From positions 1-32,357 of the forward strand of contig JAHFUP010000062.1 in the NCBI GenBank assembly GCA_023265025.1: a stretch of DNA of 32,357 nucleotides. Direction: 5' to 3'. Source of the DNA: Acidimicrobiia bacterium. GTDB lineage: Bacteria; Actinomycetota; Acidimicrobiia; Acidimicrobiales; AC-14. The notes beneath the pieces are model-generated. The model saw nothing but the letters and a program-made list of their open reading frames with translations, did no database searches and was not told where the DNA came from. Positions 19,996 through 28,027 of this stretch are shown in pieces. Every line of letters starts with the position of its first letter. The first letter of the stretch is position 1. Made by a program: the position numbers and the translations under genes.

Positions 19996-22293
19996 TCAGT
20001 CGACGCAACGGGCGGCGATGGCGGCCTGGCCCACGCTCACACCGCCGTCGTTCGGCGGGAGGAGGCGGTGCACGAGCACCCGTAGGCCGGCGGCTTCGAG
20101 CGCACCGACGACCACGTCGGTGAGGCGGGCGTTCTGGAACACCCCGCCGCTCAACGCCACGGTGTCGAGGCCGTTGTCGGCGGCCGCCCGCCGGGCGGCG
20201 CCGGCGACGCCCCGGCCGAGGCCGGCGTGGAAGCCGGCCGAGATCTCGCCGGCCGGCGTGCCCCGGTCCCGCTCGGCCACGACGGTGGCGAGCAGCGGCC
20301 CGGGGTCGAGCAGCAGGCCCTCCGGGCCGGCGACGACGTCGAGCTCGTAGCCGCCGGGGCCGGCGAGGGGCTGGCCGGCGGCGGCCGCCTCCAGCTCGAT
20401 GGCGGCCTGGGCCTCGTAGGTGATGCGGGTGCGCAACCCGAGCAGAGCCGCCACCGCGTCGAATAGGCGGCCGGCGCTGGACGTCCGCAGGACGTCGGGG
20501 CGCAGGGCCAGCCCGAGCACCGCGGCCCAGCGGTCGTCCACCGTGCGCCCGTAGCGCTCGGCGGCCTCGGGCCCGAGGGTGGCGGCCAGCCAGGCGACGG
20601 CCATGCGCCACGGTTCCCGTGCCGCCCGGTCGCCGCCGGGCAGGGCGACCTGGAGGAGGTGGCCCACCCGGCGGAAGCCGTCGAGGTCAGCGACCAGCAG
20701 CTCGCCACCCCAGGCGGTCCCGTCGGTGCCCATCCCGAGGCCGTCGAAGGCGACGCCCAGGACCGGCTCGGTCCACCGGTGCTCGACCAGGCAGGAGGCG
20801 ATGTGGGCGTGGTGGTGCTGGACGCCGACCGCCGGCAGGTCGAGTTCGGCTGCGAACTTGGTCGAGAGGTACTCGGGGTGCAAATCGTGGGCCACCACCT
20901 CCGGCGTGACGCCGGTGAGCCCGCACAGGTGGTCGACCGCCTGCAGGAACGACCGGTAGGCGGCCAGGTGCTCGAGGTCGCCGATGTGGTGGCTGGCCAC
21001 CACGTTGTCGCCCTTGGCCACCGCCACCGTGCTCTTGAGCTCGGCACCGACGGCCAGGACGTGGCGGCGGGCCGGCGTCGGCAGCCCGATGGGCTCGGGC
21101 GCGTACCCCCGCGACCGCCGCACCATCTGGACGCGGGCGGTGCCTGCCCGAACAACACTGTCGTCGCCGCGGATGTGGATGCCCCGGTCGTGGGTGAGGA
21201 TGGCGTCGACCATGGGGCCGAGGCGGACCAGGGCGTCGGTGTCGTCGTGGGCGATGGGCTCATCAGACAGGTTCCCGCTGGTCATGACCAGCGGCCGAGC
21301 CACGCCGGCGAGCAGTTGGAGGTGCACCGGGGTGTAGGCGAGCATGAGGCCCAGTTCCGGCAGGTTGGGGGCGACGCCGGTGGCGATCGGGGCCTCGTGC
21401 CGGCGGGGCGCCAGCACGATCGGCCGGCGAGGGGACGTGAGGGCCTCCTCAGCGTCGGCACTCAGGTAGCACAGTGACCGGGCCATCGGCAGGTCGACCA
21501 TGAGGGCGAAGGGCTTGTCGTCGCGGGCCTTGCGCCGGCGCAGCTCGGCGACCGCGGCTGGGTCGGTGGCGTCGCAGGCCAGGTGGTAGCCGCCCAGGCC
21601 CTTGACGGCCAGGATGCGGCCGGCGCCCAGGAGCTCCACCGCCGAGTCGAGGGCGTCGCCGGCCTTGGCCAGCAACCCGCCGTCAGGCGCCACCAGGCTG
21701 AGCTGGGGGCCGCAGGCCGGGCAGCACGTGGGCTCGGCGTGGAAGCGCCGGTCGGCGGGGTCCTCGTACTCCCGCCGGCAGTCGGCGCACATGGCGAAGC
21801 CGGCCATGGTCGTGGCCGCCCGGTCGTAGGGGATCGACCGGATGATCGTGTACCGCGGCCCGCAGTTGGTGCAGTTGACGAAGGGGTAGCCGAAGCGGCG
21901 GTCGGCGGGGTCGAACAGCTCCCGCTCGCAGTCGGCGCAGGTGGCGACGTCGACGGGCACGGCCACCGCCGGCGCCCCGGCCACCCGGCTGTCGACGACG
22001 GTGAACCCGGTCTCCCCGGTGGCCGCCAAGGCCTCGACGTCCAGCGTGTCGATCCGGGCCAGCGGCGGCGCCTCGTCGACGAGCCGGCGGGCCAGCTCGT
22101 CCAGCGCCGGCGCCGGTCCCTCCCCCTCCAGGATCACCCCGAGGCTGTCGTTGCCCACCCACCCGGAAAGCGCGAGGTCAGCGGCCAGCCGGTAGACAAA
22201 CGGCCGGAACCCGACCCCCTGCACAGTGCCGGTGACCCGCAGGCGCCGGCGTACGAGGTCGGGGTTCACGCCGCCGGCCGCTGACGGCGCCAA
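19996..22293 (-). CDS. hypF: Carbamoyltransferase HypF ([NiFe] hydrogenase maturation)
   Basis: 765 residues from TTG 22293, which has GGGAG 5 nt upstream; GTG 22269 is an alternative. Domains in order: acylphosphatase (about 18-100, VTGTVQGVGFRPFVYRLA), two zinc fingers (CADCERELF...CTNCGP and CADCRREYE...CPACGP), YrdC-like (about 205-390, ILAVKGLGGYHLACDA) and Kae1-like with VQHHHAHIASCLVEH and AFDGLGMGTDG. HypF makes thiocarboxamide on HypE from carbamoyl phosphate, the source of the CN ligands. Length is typical. A hairpin separates it from hypE, so its expression may differ from hypCDE. Confidence 0.95.
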   Translation of the reverse strand: MAPSAAGGVNPDLVRRRLRVTGTVQGVGFRPFVYRLAADLALSGWVGNDSLGVILEGEGPAPALDELARRLVDEAPPLARIDTLDVEALAATGETGFTVVDSRVAGAPAVAVPVDVATCADCERELFDPADRRFGYPFVNCTNCGPRYTIIRSIPYDRAATTMAGFAMCADCRREYEDPADRRFHAEPTCCPACGPQLSLVAPDGGLLAKAGDALDSAVELLGAGRILAVKGLGGYHLACDATDPAAVAELRRRKARDDKPFALMVDLPMARSLCYLSADAEEALTSPRRPIVLAPRRHEAPIATGVAPNLPELGLMLAYTPVHLQLLAGVARPLVMTSGNLSDEPIAHDDTDALVRLGPMVDAILTHDRGIHIRGDDSVVRAGTARVQMVRRSRGYAPEPIGLPTPARRHVLAVGAELKSTVAVAKGDNVVASHHIGDLEHLAAYRSFLQAVDHLCGLTGVTPEVVAHDLHPEYLSTKFAAELDLPAVGVQHHHAHIASCLVEHRWTEPVLGVAFDGLGMGTDGTAWGGELLVADLDGFRRVGHLLQVALPGGDRAAREPWRMAVAWLAATLGPEAAERYGRTVDDRWAAVLGLALRPDVLRTSSAGRLFDAVAALLGLRTRITYEAQAAIELEAAAAGQPLAGPGGYELDVVAGPEGLLLDPGPLLATVVAERDRGTPAGEISAGFHAGLGRGVAGAARRAAADNGLDTVALSGGVFQNARLTDVVVGALEAAGLRVLVHRLLPPNDGGVSVGQAAIAARCVD

Positions 22294-22334
22294 AGGCGCT
22301 CCCGATGGCTGGCGGCAGAAGAGGGGCCGGCGAA

Positions 22335-22359
22335 GGGCGGCCGGCTCTGCCGGCCGCCC
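22335..22359. terminator. Hairpin between hypE and hypF
   Basis: A perfect 11-bp G+C stem (22335-22345 with 22349-22359, loop TCT) lies in the 109-bp gap between the two genes. It may be a terminator, an attenuator or a processing stem. Confidence 0.6.
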
Positions 22360-22402
22360 GGAGCACGATCAGCTCGCCCGAGCGCCAGCGAGGGCGAAAC
22401 CC

Positions 22403-23500
22403 CTAACAGATGCGCGGGAGCGGGTCGCCGACGAGCATGTCGACGATCCTGTTGCCCCCGAAGACGGTGTTGAGGATCACGATGCCCGGCGGGTCCTCGC
22501 GGATCTCGCCGATCACGGCGGCGTCGACGCCGAACGGGTGGGCCTGCATGGCGGCCAGGGCGGCCTCGGTCTCCTCCGCCGGCACCACGGCGACGAGCTT
22601 GCCCTCGTTGGCCACGTACAGCGGGTCGATGCCGAGGATCTCGCAGGCGCCGTTGACGATGTTGCGGATCGGCAGGGCCGACTCCTGCATCACCACGCCG
22701 ACCTCGGCCTCGCGGGCCAGCTCGTTGAGCACCGTGGCCACCCCGCCGCGGGTGGGGTCGCGCAGGAAGCGGGTGTTGGGCGCCGCGGCGAGGAGGTGTT
22801 CAACCAGCTCGCCCAGCGGGGCGGAGTCGGTGGGGATATCGGCTTCGAGGGCCAGGTCGCCACGGGCGATGAGCACGGCGACGCCGTGGTCGCCGATCTT
22901 GCCCGACACCAGCACCTTGTCGCCCGGCCGGACGGACTTGGCGTCGAGGTGGATGTTGGCCGGGATGACCCCGACGCCGGCGGTGGTGATGTAGACGCCG
23001 TCGCAGGCGCCCTTGTTGACCACCTTGGTGTCGCCGGTGACGATCTGGACGCCGGCCTTGAGGGCGGCGGCGGCCATATCGGCCACCAGATCGCGCAGCT
23101 CGGTGATGGAGAAGCCGTCCTCGATGATGAAGCTGGCCGAGAGCCACTGGGGGACGGCGCCCATCATGGCCAGGTCGTTGACCGTGCCGTTGACGGCCAG
23201 GTCGCCCACCGACCCGCCCGGGAAGCGGCGGGGCTTGACCACGTAGCCGTCGGTGGAGAACGCCACCCGGTCGCCGCCCGGCAGCTCCAGGACGGCGCCG
23301 TCGGCCATGGTCTCCAGCGACTTGTTCCGGAACGCCTCGAGGAAGACGGCGTCGATGAGCGCCGCCGACGCCTTACCCCCGGCCCCGTGGGCCGAGTTGA
23401 TGAACTCGTCCTTCAGCTTGGGCCGGCGCCGGCGCCACGCCTCGATTCGCTCGAGGACCTCGTCCTCGTGCGAGTGGTCGTCGCGCCGCTCCTCTGTCAT
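22403..23500 (-). CDS. hypE: Hydrogenase maturation protein HypE
   Basis: 365 residues from ATG 23500, overlapping the hypD stop (ATGA). A PurM/AIR-synthetase-like ATPase that dehydrates the HypF-made thiocarboxamide on its C-terminal Cys to thiocyanate. The C-terminus is PLPRIC, with the essential terminal Cys. Other blocks are SAHGAGGKASAALI near residue 37, STDGYVVKPRRFPGG, NDLAMMGA, VTGDTKVV and DPTRGGVATVLNEL. The first 30 residues (EERRDDHSHEDEVLERIEAW) form an extra charged helix before the usual HypE start. Order hypC-D-E with 4-bp overlaps marks one translational unit. Confidence 0.96.
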   Translation of the reverse strand: MTEERRDDHSHEDEVLERIEAWRRRRPKLKDEFINSAHGAGGKASAALIDAVFLEAFRNKSLETMADGAVLELPGGDRVAFSTDGYVVKPRRFPGGSVGDLAVNGTVNDLAMMGAVPQWLSASFIIEDGFSITELRDLVADMAAAALKAGVQIVTGDTKVVNKGACDGVYITTAGVGVIPANIHLDAKSVRPGDKVLVSGKIGDHGVAVLIARGDLALEADIPTDSAPLGELVEHLLAAAPNTRFLRDPTRGGVATVLNELAREAEVGVVMQESALPIRNIVNGACEILGIDPLYVANEGKLVAVVPAEETEAALAAMQAHPFGVDAAVIGEIREDPPGIVILNTVFGGNRIVDMLVGDPLPRIC

Positions 23501-24645
23501 ACCGGTGCTGGCGCCTTCGACCGGCCCAGCTCCACCGCCACCGTCTGGTGCTTGGTGAACCGGCCGTAGTTGTAATAGGCGGCGCAGGCGCCTTCGGAGG
23601 ACACCATGCAGGTGCCGATGGGCGTCTCCGGCGTGCACGCGGTGCCGAAGACCTTGCACTCCCAGGGCTTGATGACGCCCTTCAGGACCTCACCGCACTG
23701 GCAGGCCTTGGGGTCGGCCACCCGCACGCCGGGCACTTCGTAGAGCAGCTCGGCGTCCCAGGCCGCATACTTCTCGCGGAGCTTCAGGGCGGACTGGGAG
23801 ATGAAGCCCAGCCCCCGCCACTCGAAGTGGGGGCGGAGCTCGAAGACCTCGGCGAGGATCTCCAGCGCCTTGGGGTTCCCGTGTTCGGGCACGGCGCGGG
23901 TGTACTGGTTCTCGACCTCGCAGCGGCCCTCGTCGATCTGGCGCAGCAGCATGAGGATGGATTGGAGGATGTCGAGGGGCTCGAAGCCGGCGGTGACCAG
24001 GGGCAGGCCATACTGCGCGGGCACGAACCGGTAGGGCCGGTTCCCGATGACGGTGGACACGTGGCCTGGGCCGAGGAAGCCGTTCAGGCGCAGGTCGGGC
24101 GAGTCGAGGATGGCCTTGAGCGGCGGCACGATGGTGACGTGGTTGCAGAACAGGCTGAAGTTGGTGACGCCCTTCTCCATGGCTTTCATCACGGTGACTG
24201 CGGTCGAGGGCGCGGTCGTCTCGAAGCCGACGGCGAAGAACACGACCTTCTTGTCCGGGTTGGCGATGGCGATACGCAGGGCATCGAGCGGGGAGTACAC
24301 CATCCGCACGTCCGCGCCGCGGGCCTTGGCCTCGAGCAGGTTGCCGTTGCCGCCGGGCACCCGCATCATGTCGCCGAAGGACGTGAAGATGACCCCGGGC
24401 GTCTCGGCCACGGCGATGGCGTCGTCCACCCGGCCCATCGGGATCACGCAGACCGGGCACCCCGGGCCGTGGACCAGCTCGACCGTCTCCGGCAGCACGT
24501 TCTCGATGCCGTGCTTGTAGATGGTGTGGGTGTGGCCACCGCACACCTCCATGAACTTGTAGTGCCCGTCCTTGGCCAGCTCGGTGATGTGGCCGAGGAT
24601 CTGCCGGGCCGCAGCCGGGTCGCGGTACTCGTCGACGAATTTCAC
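23497..24645 (-). CDS. hypD: Hydrogenase maturation protein HypD
   Basis: 382 residues from GTG 24645, overlapping the hypC stop (GTGA). HypD carries a [4Fe-4S] cluster and, with HypC, is the scaffold on which Fe receives CO and two CN. Visible motifs: MEVCGGHTHTIYKHG near residue 32, GPGCPVCVIP near 60, FETTAPSTA near 143, GFLGPGHVS and the C-terminal cluster Cys region (ACQCGEVLKGVIKPWEC, GTCMVSSEGACAAYY). Length and start (KFVDEYRDPAAA) are typical. It uses its own GTG with translational coupling to hypC. Confidence 0.96.
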   Translation of the reverse strand: MKFVDEYRDPAAARQILGHITELAKDGHYKFMEVCGGHTHTIYKHGIENVLPETVELVHGPGCPVCVIPMGRVDDAIAVAETPGVIFTSFGDMMRVPGGNGNLLEAKARGADVRMVYSPLDALRIAIANPDKKVVFFAVGFETTAPSTAVTVMKAMEKGVTNFSLFCNHVTIVPPLKAILDSPDLRLNGFLGPGHVSTVIGNRPYRFVPAQYGLPLVTAGFEPLDILQSILMLLRQIDEGRCEVENQYTRAVPEHGNPKALEILAEVFELRPHFEWRGLGFISQSALKLREKYAAWDAELLYEVPGVRVADPKACQCGEVLKGVIKPWECKVFGTACTPETPIGTCMVSSEGACAAYYNYGRFTKHQTVAVELGRSKAPAPV

Positions 24646-24920
24646 AGCGGCGCCTCCGCACTGAAGTCACGGATCTCGTCGTCGTAGACGCTGCCCAGCT
24701 GCTTGATGAACTCAAGCGTGCTGGCCGCCTCCTCCTCGTCGATCTTCGTCATGGCGAACCCGACGTGGATCAGCACCCAGTCGCCGACCTTGATGCCGCC
24801 GGCGTCGCCCATGACCAGGCCGACGTTGACCTCACGGCGAACGCCGTCGACGTCGACGGTGGCCCGGTGGTCGGCCGGGTCGATGATCTCGACCACTTGC
24901 CCGGGAATCCCGAGACACAT
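24642..24920 (-). CDS. hypC: Hydrogenase maturation chaperone HypC
   Basis: 92 residues, ATG with GGAGG 7 nt upstream. It begins MCLGIPGQVVEI; Cys2 is the ligand that carries the Fe(CN)2CO unit to the large subunit. VGDWVLIHVGFAMTKIDEEEA is the family's C-terminal helix motif. First of hypC-D-E-F. hypA, hypB and hydrogenase subunits are not in the window, so nickel insertion and the client enzyme must be encoded elsewhere. Confidence 0.96.
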   Translation of the reverse strand: MCLGIPGQVVEIIDPADHRATVDVDGVRREVNVGLVMGDAGGIKVGDWVLIHVGFAMTKIDEEEAASTLEFIKQLGSVYDDEIRDFSAEAPL

Positions 24921-24975
24921 CTGCGTACCTCCAAAGAAGATCGGACTCCCAGTCTCGCACCTGGGAGCGGTTGTT

Positions 24976-25353
24976 TCAGGGGCGAGCCGCGGCGGCCTTG
25001 TTCGAGAGGCTGTCGTAGCGGTCGAGCAGGGTGACCAGGATCTCCCGGACGTCGCGGAGGCTCTGCACCGACTCGTTGAGGCCCTTGCGGCCCTGCTCGG
25101 TGAGCACGTACGTGCGGCGGGCGGGGCCGGCCTGGGACGGCTCCCACCACGAGGAGACCATCTCCTCCTTCTCCATGGCCCGCAGGTAGCGGTAGAGGCC
25201 CCCGGGCTCGGCACCCTTGATGCCCATCCGGCGGACGTGCTCCAGGAGCTCGTAGCCGTGCGACGGGCCCTCGGCCAGCAGCAGCAGCAGGCAGGGCTTG
25301 AGGTAGTGGCGGGGGAGCGTGCCGTTCGAGTCGTTGGCCAGGGGTGCGCTCAT
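24976..25353 (-). CDS. PadR-family transcription regulator
   Basis: 125 residues from ATG 25353, overlapping the stop of the upstream regulator (ATGA). The winged helix of PadR type is clear: LKPCLLLLLAEGPSHGYELLEHV (about 18-40), EPGGLYRYLRAMEKEEMVSS (about 48-67), WWEPSQAGPARRTYVLTEQGR (wing), then a C-terminal dimerisation helix. It is short, like the one-helix PadR subgroup. It lies 55 bp before hypC on the same strand, and a perfect PadR-like dyad lies at 25800-25820 ahead of the two-gene unit. It probably controls this unit and perhaps the hyp genes or the divergent operon at 26047. The ligand is unknown. Confidence 0.85.
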   Translation of the reverse strand: MSAPLANDSNGTLPRHYLKPCLLLLLAEGPSHGYELLEHVRRMGIKGAEPGGLYRYLRAMEKEEMVSSWWEPSQAGPARRTYVLTEQGRKGLNESVQSLRDVREILVTLLDRYDSLSNKAAAARP

Positions 25354-25790
25354 GGGCGGGCCTTTCCTGCATCGGGTTCCGCCGCGGCCGCCCTTCGGCT
25401 CCGGGCTCGGGCGCACGCCTCCGCCTCCGCCGCGGAGGTCTGGCACCAGCATTGGTCGTCACATTCGTTGGAGACGGGGCGGACGAGGTCGGTGAAGGCG
25501 GTGGCCAGCTGGGCCTCGCCGTCGGCCAAGCCCCGCTCAGACAAGGCGTACCACTCGCCGTCGAGCACGAGGGAGCCGTCGGCGACCAACATCTCCAGGT
25601 ACTGCGACAGGTTTTCGTGGGCGTCGACATCGAGGTACTGCCGGATGAGATCGATGTCGACGACGTCGCCCAGGCCCTCGCCGTGGAGCCAATACACGAC
25701 GCCGAGGATCTCGCTCCGCCAAAACAGGGCGCGCAGGGACTTCGACTTCGGGGCCGACGAAGTCATCTGGTGCCGCGCGGGGTGGTACAT
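25350..25790 (-). CDS. Winged-helix-like regulator with a Cys-rich tail
   Basis: 146 residues from ATG 25790, or 138 from ATG 25766; neither has a good ribosome site, and the first fits a short-leader transcript. The centre (SLRALFWRSEILGVVYWLHG, DVVDIDLIRQYLDVDAHENL, YLEMLVADGSLVLDGEWYALSERG) has the helix-turn-helix-wing pattern. The tail has NECDDQCWCQTS, a Cx3CxC cluster, plus another Cys 9 residues later, which could bind metal or sense redox state. It overlaps the PadR gene, so the two regulators are co-expressed upstream of hypCDE. I know no family name; a metal or redox role near hydrogenase maturation genes is inference. Confidence 0.6.
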   Translation of the reverse strand: MYHPARHQMTSSAPKSKSLRALFWRSEILGVVYWLHGEGLGDVVDIDLIRQYLDVDAHENLSQYLEMLVADGSLVLDGEWYALSERGLADGEAQLATAFTDLVRPVSNECDDQCWCQTSAAEAEACARARSRRAAAAEPDAGKARP

Positions 25791-25799
25791 GGAAACCGG

Positions 25800-25820
25800 A
25801 TAGATGCAATATACATCTAT
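25800..25820. promoter_or_regulatory. Perfect 21-bp dyad, probable PadR operator
   Basis: ATAGATG (25800-25806) and CATCTAT (25814-25820) are exact complements around CAATATA. PadR proteins bind dyads of the ATGT-N8-ACAT kind; this site has ATG-N7-CAT at its core. It lies 10 bp before the start of the minus-strand regulator pair and touches the plus-strand TAGGCT (25820-25825), so it could control both directions. Confidence 0.6.
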
Positions 25821-25826
25821 AGGCTC

Positions 25827-26035
25827 CCGAAGCGGGGACTTTCTTCGGCGTCCCTGTGCGAGAATACCGGTGCCCGTATCCCCACCGGAAGGCCGGTAAT
25901 GAGAAGCCGCTGAGCGAGGTACCCGAGTTCGCCCGGTCGGGCGAAGCTCCGGACCGCCCAGCGCCGGACGGCCTAGCCGCCTCCTGCCGTCGGGCGGTCG
26001 AGAGGGAAACCTCTCCCACCCACAATCACAGGAGG
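25827..26035 (+). ncRNA. Long structured 5' leader of the acyl-CoA dehydrogenase operon
   Basis: Over about 200 nt there are at least five helices: CCGAAG/CTTCGG (25827-25832, 25843-25848); ACCGG/CCGGT (25884-25888, 25893-25897); CGCCC/GGGCG (25930-25934, 25939-25943); a 14-bp compound stem (25952-25959 with 25992-25999, and 25967-25972 with 25986-25991, leaving a 7-nt bulge on one side); and GAGAGG-GAAA-CCTCTC (26000-26015) with a GNRA tetraloop. AGGAGG follows at 26030-26035. I could not match it to a riboswitch family I know. A cis-regulatory RNA is likely but unproven. Confidence 0.45.
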
Positions 26036-26046
26036 AACACCGAACG

Positions 26047-27186
26047 ATGTCCGACGTATCCGTCGCGCTGCCCGCCTACATGGCCGCGCTCACGCCCGTC
26101 CTGAACGACGTGGTCGCACCGGCGGCGGCCGAGATCGATCGTGGGGGCACCTACCCCAGGGCGGCCATGGATGCCCTGGGCCGGGCCGGCCTGCTGGGCC
26201 TGATCAGCGCCCCCGAGGTCGGGGGCCAAGGGGAAGGCCACCGGGCGGCGACCGCGGTGGTGCAGGCCGTCGCCGAGCACTGCGGCTCGACCGCCATGGT
26301 GCTGATGATGCACTACGCCGGCGCCGCGGTCCTGGAGGCCTTCGGGCCCACCGGCGTGCGGGAGCGGATCGCCGCCGGCGACTACGTGACCACGCTGGCC
26401 TTCTCCGAGGTGGGCTCGCGGAGCATGTTCTGGGCGCCGATGTCCACCGCCGTCGCCGGCGGCGACACCGTGCGCCTCGACGCCCAGAAGAGCTGGGTCA
26501 CCTCCGCCGGCCAGGCCGACGGGTACGTGTGGTCCAGCATGCCGGTCGACGCCGAGGGGGCGAGCACCATCTGGCTGGTGCCCGCCGACGCCGCCAACCT
26601 GAAGGTCGGCGCCCCCTTCGACGGGCTCGGGCTGCGGGGTAACTCGTCCAGCCCGATGAGCGCCTCGGGCGTCGAGGTGCCGGCGTCGGCCATGCTCGGC
26701 ACCGACGGCGGCGGCTTCGACGTCATGCTCGGTGTCGTCCTGCCGTACTTCCAGGTGATGAACGCCGGCTTCTCCATCGGGACGGCGAACGCGGCCACGG
26801 CCAAGGCCGCGGCCCACGCGGCGGCGACCCGCTTTGAGCACCTCGACCAGTCCGTGGCGGACAACCCTGTCGCCCGGGCCAACGTCGCTCGCATGCGCAT
26901 CCGCACCGACGGCGCCGAGGCCCTGCTGCTCGACACCCTCACCGCGCTGGAGACCGGCCGGGCCGACGCCACGCTGCGCGTCCTGGAGGTCAAGGCCCTG
27001 GCCAGCGAGACGGCCATCGACGTCACCGACCTGGCCATGCGGGTGTCGGGGGGCGCCGCCTTCCGCAAGGAGGTCGGGGTGGAGCGCAACTTCCGCGACG
27101 CCCGGGCCGCGTCGGTCATGGCGCCGACCACCGACACCCTGTACGACTTCATCGGCCGCATCGCCTGCGGCCTGCCGCTGTTCTGA
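26047..27186 (+). CDS. Acyl-CoA dehydrogenase-like flavoprotein
   Basis: 379 residues. It has the acyl-CoA dehydrogenase fold: N-terminal helices (about 1-110, GRAGLLGLISAPEVGGQGEG), middle beta domain (TLAFSEVGSRS near 118, AQKSWVTSAGQADGYVWSS near 146) and C-terminal helices (EVKALASETAIDVTDLAMRVSGGAAF). Where short-chain enzymes carry the catalytic Glu in YEGT, this protein reads VMAPTTDTLYDFIGR, so ordinary alpha,beta-dehydrogenation is doubtful; flavin monooxygenases of the DszC/SfnB type share this fold without that Glu. It is first in an operon with a PhnD-like binding protein and a ferritin-like fusion. The substrate is unknown. AGGAGG is 11 nt upstream of the ATG. Confidence 0.82.
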   Translation: MSDVSVALPAYMAALTPVLNDVVAPAAAEIDRGGTYPRAAMDALGRAGLLGLISAPEVGGQGEGHRAATAVVQAVAEHCGSTAMVLMMHYAGAAVLEAFGPTGVRERIAAGDYVTTLAFSEVGSRSMFWAPMSTAVAGGDTVRLDAQKSWVTSAGQADGYVWSSMPVDAEGASTIWLVPADAANLKVGAPFDGLGLRGNSSSPMSASGVEVPASAMLGTDGGGFDVMLGVVLPYFQVMNAGFSIGTANAATAKAAAHAAATRFEHLDQSVADNPVARANVARMRIRTDGAEALLLDTLTALETGRADATLRVLEVKALASETAIDVTDLAMRVSGGAAFRKEVGVERNFRDARAASVMAPTTDTLYDFIGRIACGLPLF

Positions 27187-27199
27187 TGGCGCTCGACCG

Positions 27200-28027
27200 A
27201 TGACCCTTGTGCTGGGCGCCGTCGCCTACGACGTCAAGGTGGTGACCATCTGGGACGGCTTCCGGGACTGGTTCGCCAGCCGGGGGCTGGACTTCGACTA
27301 CGTCCTGTACTCGAACTACGAGCGTCAGGTGGAGGCCCTTCTGGCCGGCCACGTCGACGTGGCGTGGAACTCGCCGCTGGCATGGGTGCGGGCCGCCCGC
27401 ATGGGGCCGGTGACGGCGGTCGCCATGCGGGACTCCGACTGCGACCTGACGTCGGTGGTCGTGGTGCGGGCCGACTCCGACATTCACGACGTCGCCGACC
27501 TTTCGGGGCGGACCGTGGCGGTGGGGGCGGTCGACTCGCCCCAGGCCACCCTGATCCCGCTGTCGCACCTGCGGTCGCTTGGTGTGGCCGATATCACGGT
27601 CGAGTACCACGACATCGGCGTCGGCAAGCACGGCGACCACATCGGCGGTGAGCGGGACGCGGCCCGCTCGCTGATCGCCGGCACCGCCGACGCGGCCTGC
27701 ATGATCGACGGCAACCACCTGCTGTTCGGCGTCGAGGGGACGCTGCCGGCCGGCTCCACCCGGATCGTGGCCCAGACGCCGGCATACGACCACTGCAACT
27801 TCACGGTGGCGCCGGGCGCGCCGGCGGCGGAGGTCGACCGGTTCGTCTCGCTGCTGCTGTCGATGAGCTACGACGACCCCGAGGTGAGGCCGCTCCTCGA
27901 CCTGGAGGGGCTGAAGTCCTGGCGGGACGGACGGACCAGCGGGTACGCCCAACTGGAGCGGGCGGTCGGGGAGGTGGGGTTCTACGACAGCGCTGGCAAC
28001 GTCACCGCGGAGGCTTATCGACCTTGA
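27200..28027 (+). CDS. PhnD/SsuA-type substrate-binding protein without a signal peptide
   Basis: 275 residues from ATG 27200, 13 bp after the previous stop; the ATG at 27185 closes after 5 codons. The type-2 periplasmic-binding fold is visible: LVLGAVAYDVKVVTIWDGFRD as first strand and helix, ALLAGHVDVAWNSPLAWV near 50-66, DLTSVVVVRADSDIHDVADL and GRTVAVGAVDSPQATLIPLS near 110-130, and IAGTADAACMIDGNHLLF near 160. It starts directly on the first strand with no signal or lipobox, so it is cytosolic and is not part of a classical ABC importer; no permease or ATPase is nearby. It may be a ligand carrier or an enzyme-like relative. The next gene overlaps its end. Confidence 0.8.
   Translation: MTLVLGAVAYDVKVVTIWDGFRDWFASRGLDFDYVLYSNYERQVEALLAGHVDVAWNSPLAWVRAARMGPVTAVAMRDSDCDLTSVVVVRADSDIHDVADLSGRTVAVGAVDSPQATLIPLSHLRSLGVADITVEYHDIGVGKHGDHIGGERDAARSLIAGTADAACMIDGNHLLFGVEGTLPAGSTRIVAQTPAYDHCNFTVAPGAPAAEVDRFVSLLLSMSYDDPEVRPLLDLEGLKSWRDGRTSGYAQLERAVGEVGFYDSAGNVTAEAYRP

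Noticed and set aside
25850-26040. A thiamine, cobalamin or c-di-GMP riboswitch upstream of the acyl-CoA dehydrogenase gene
   Set aside because: None of the conserved cores of these families could be placed in the sequence; I keep only the call of an unassigned structured leader.
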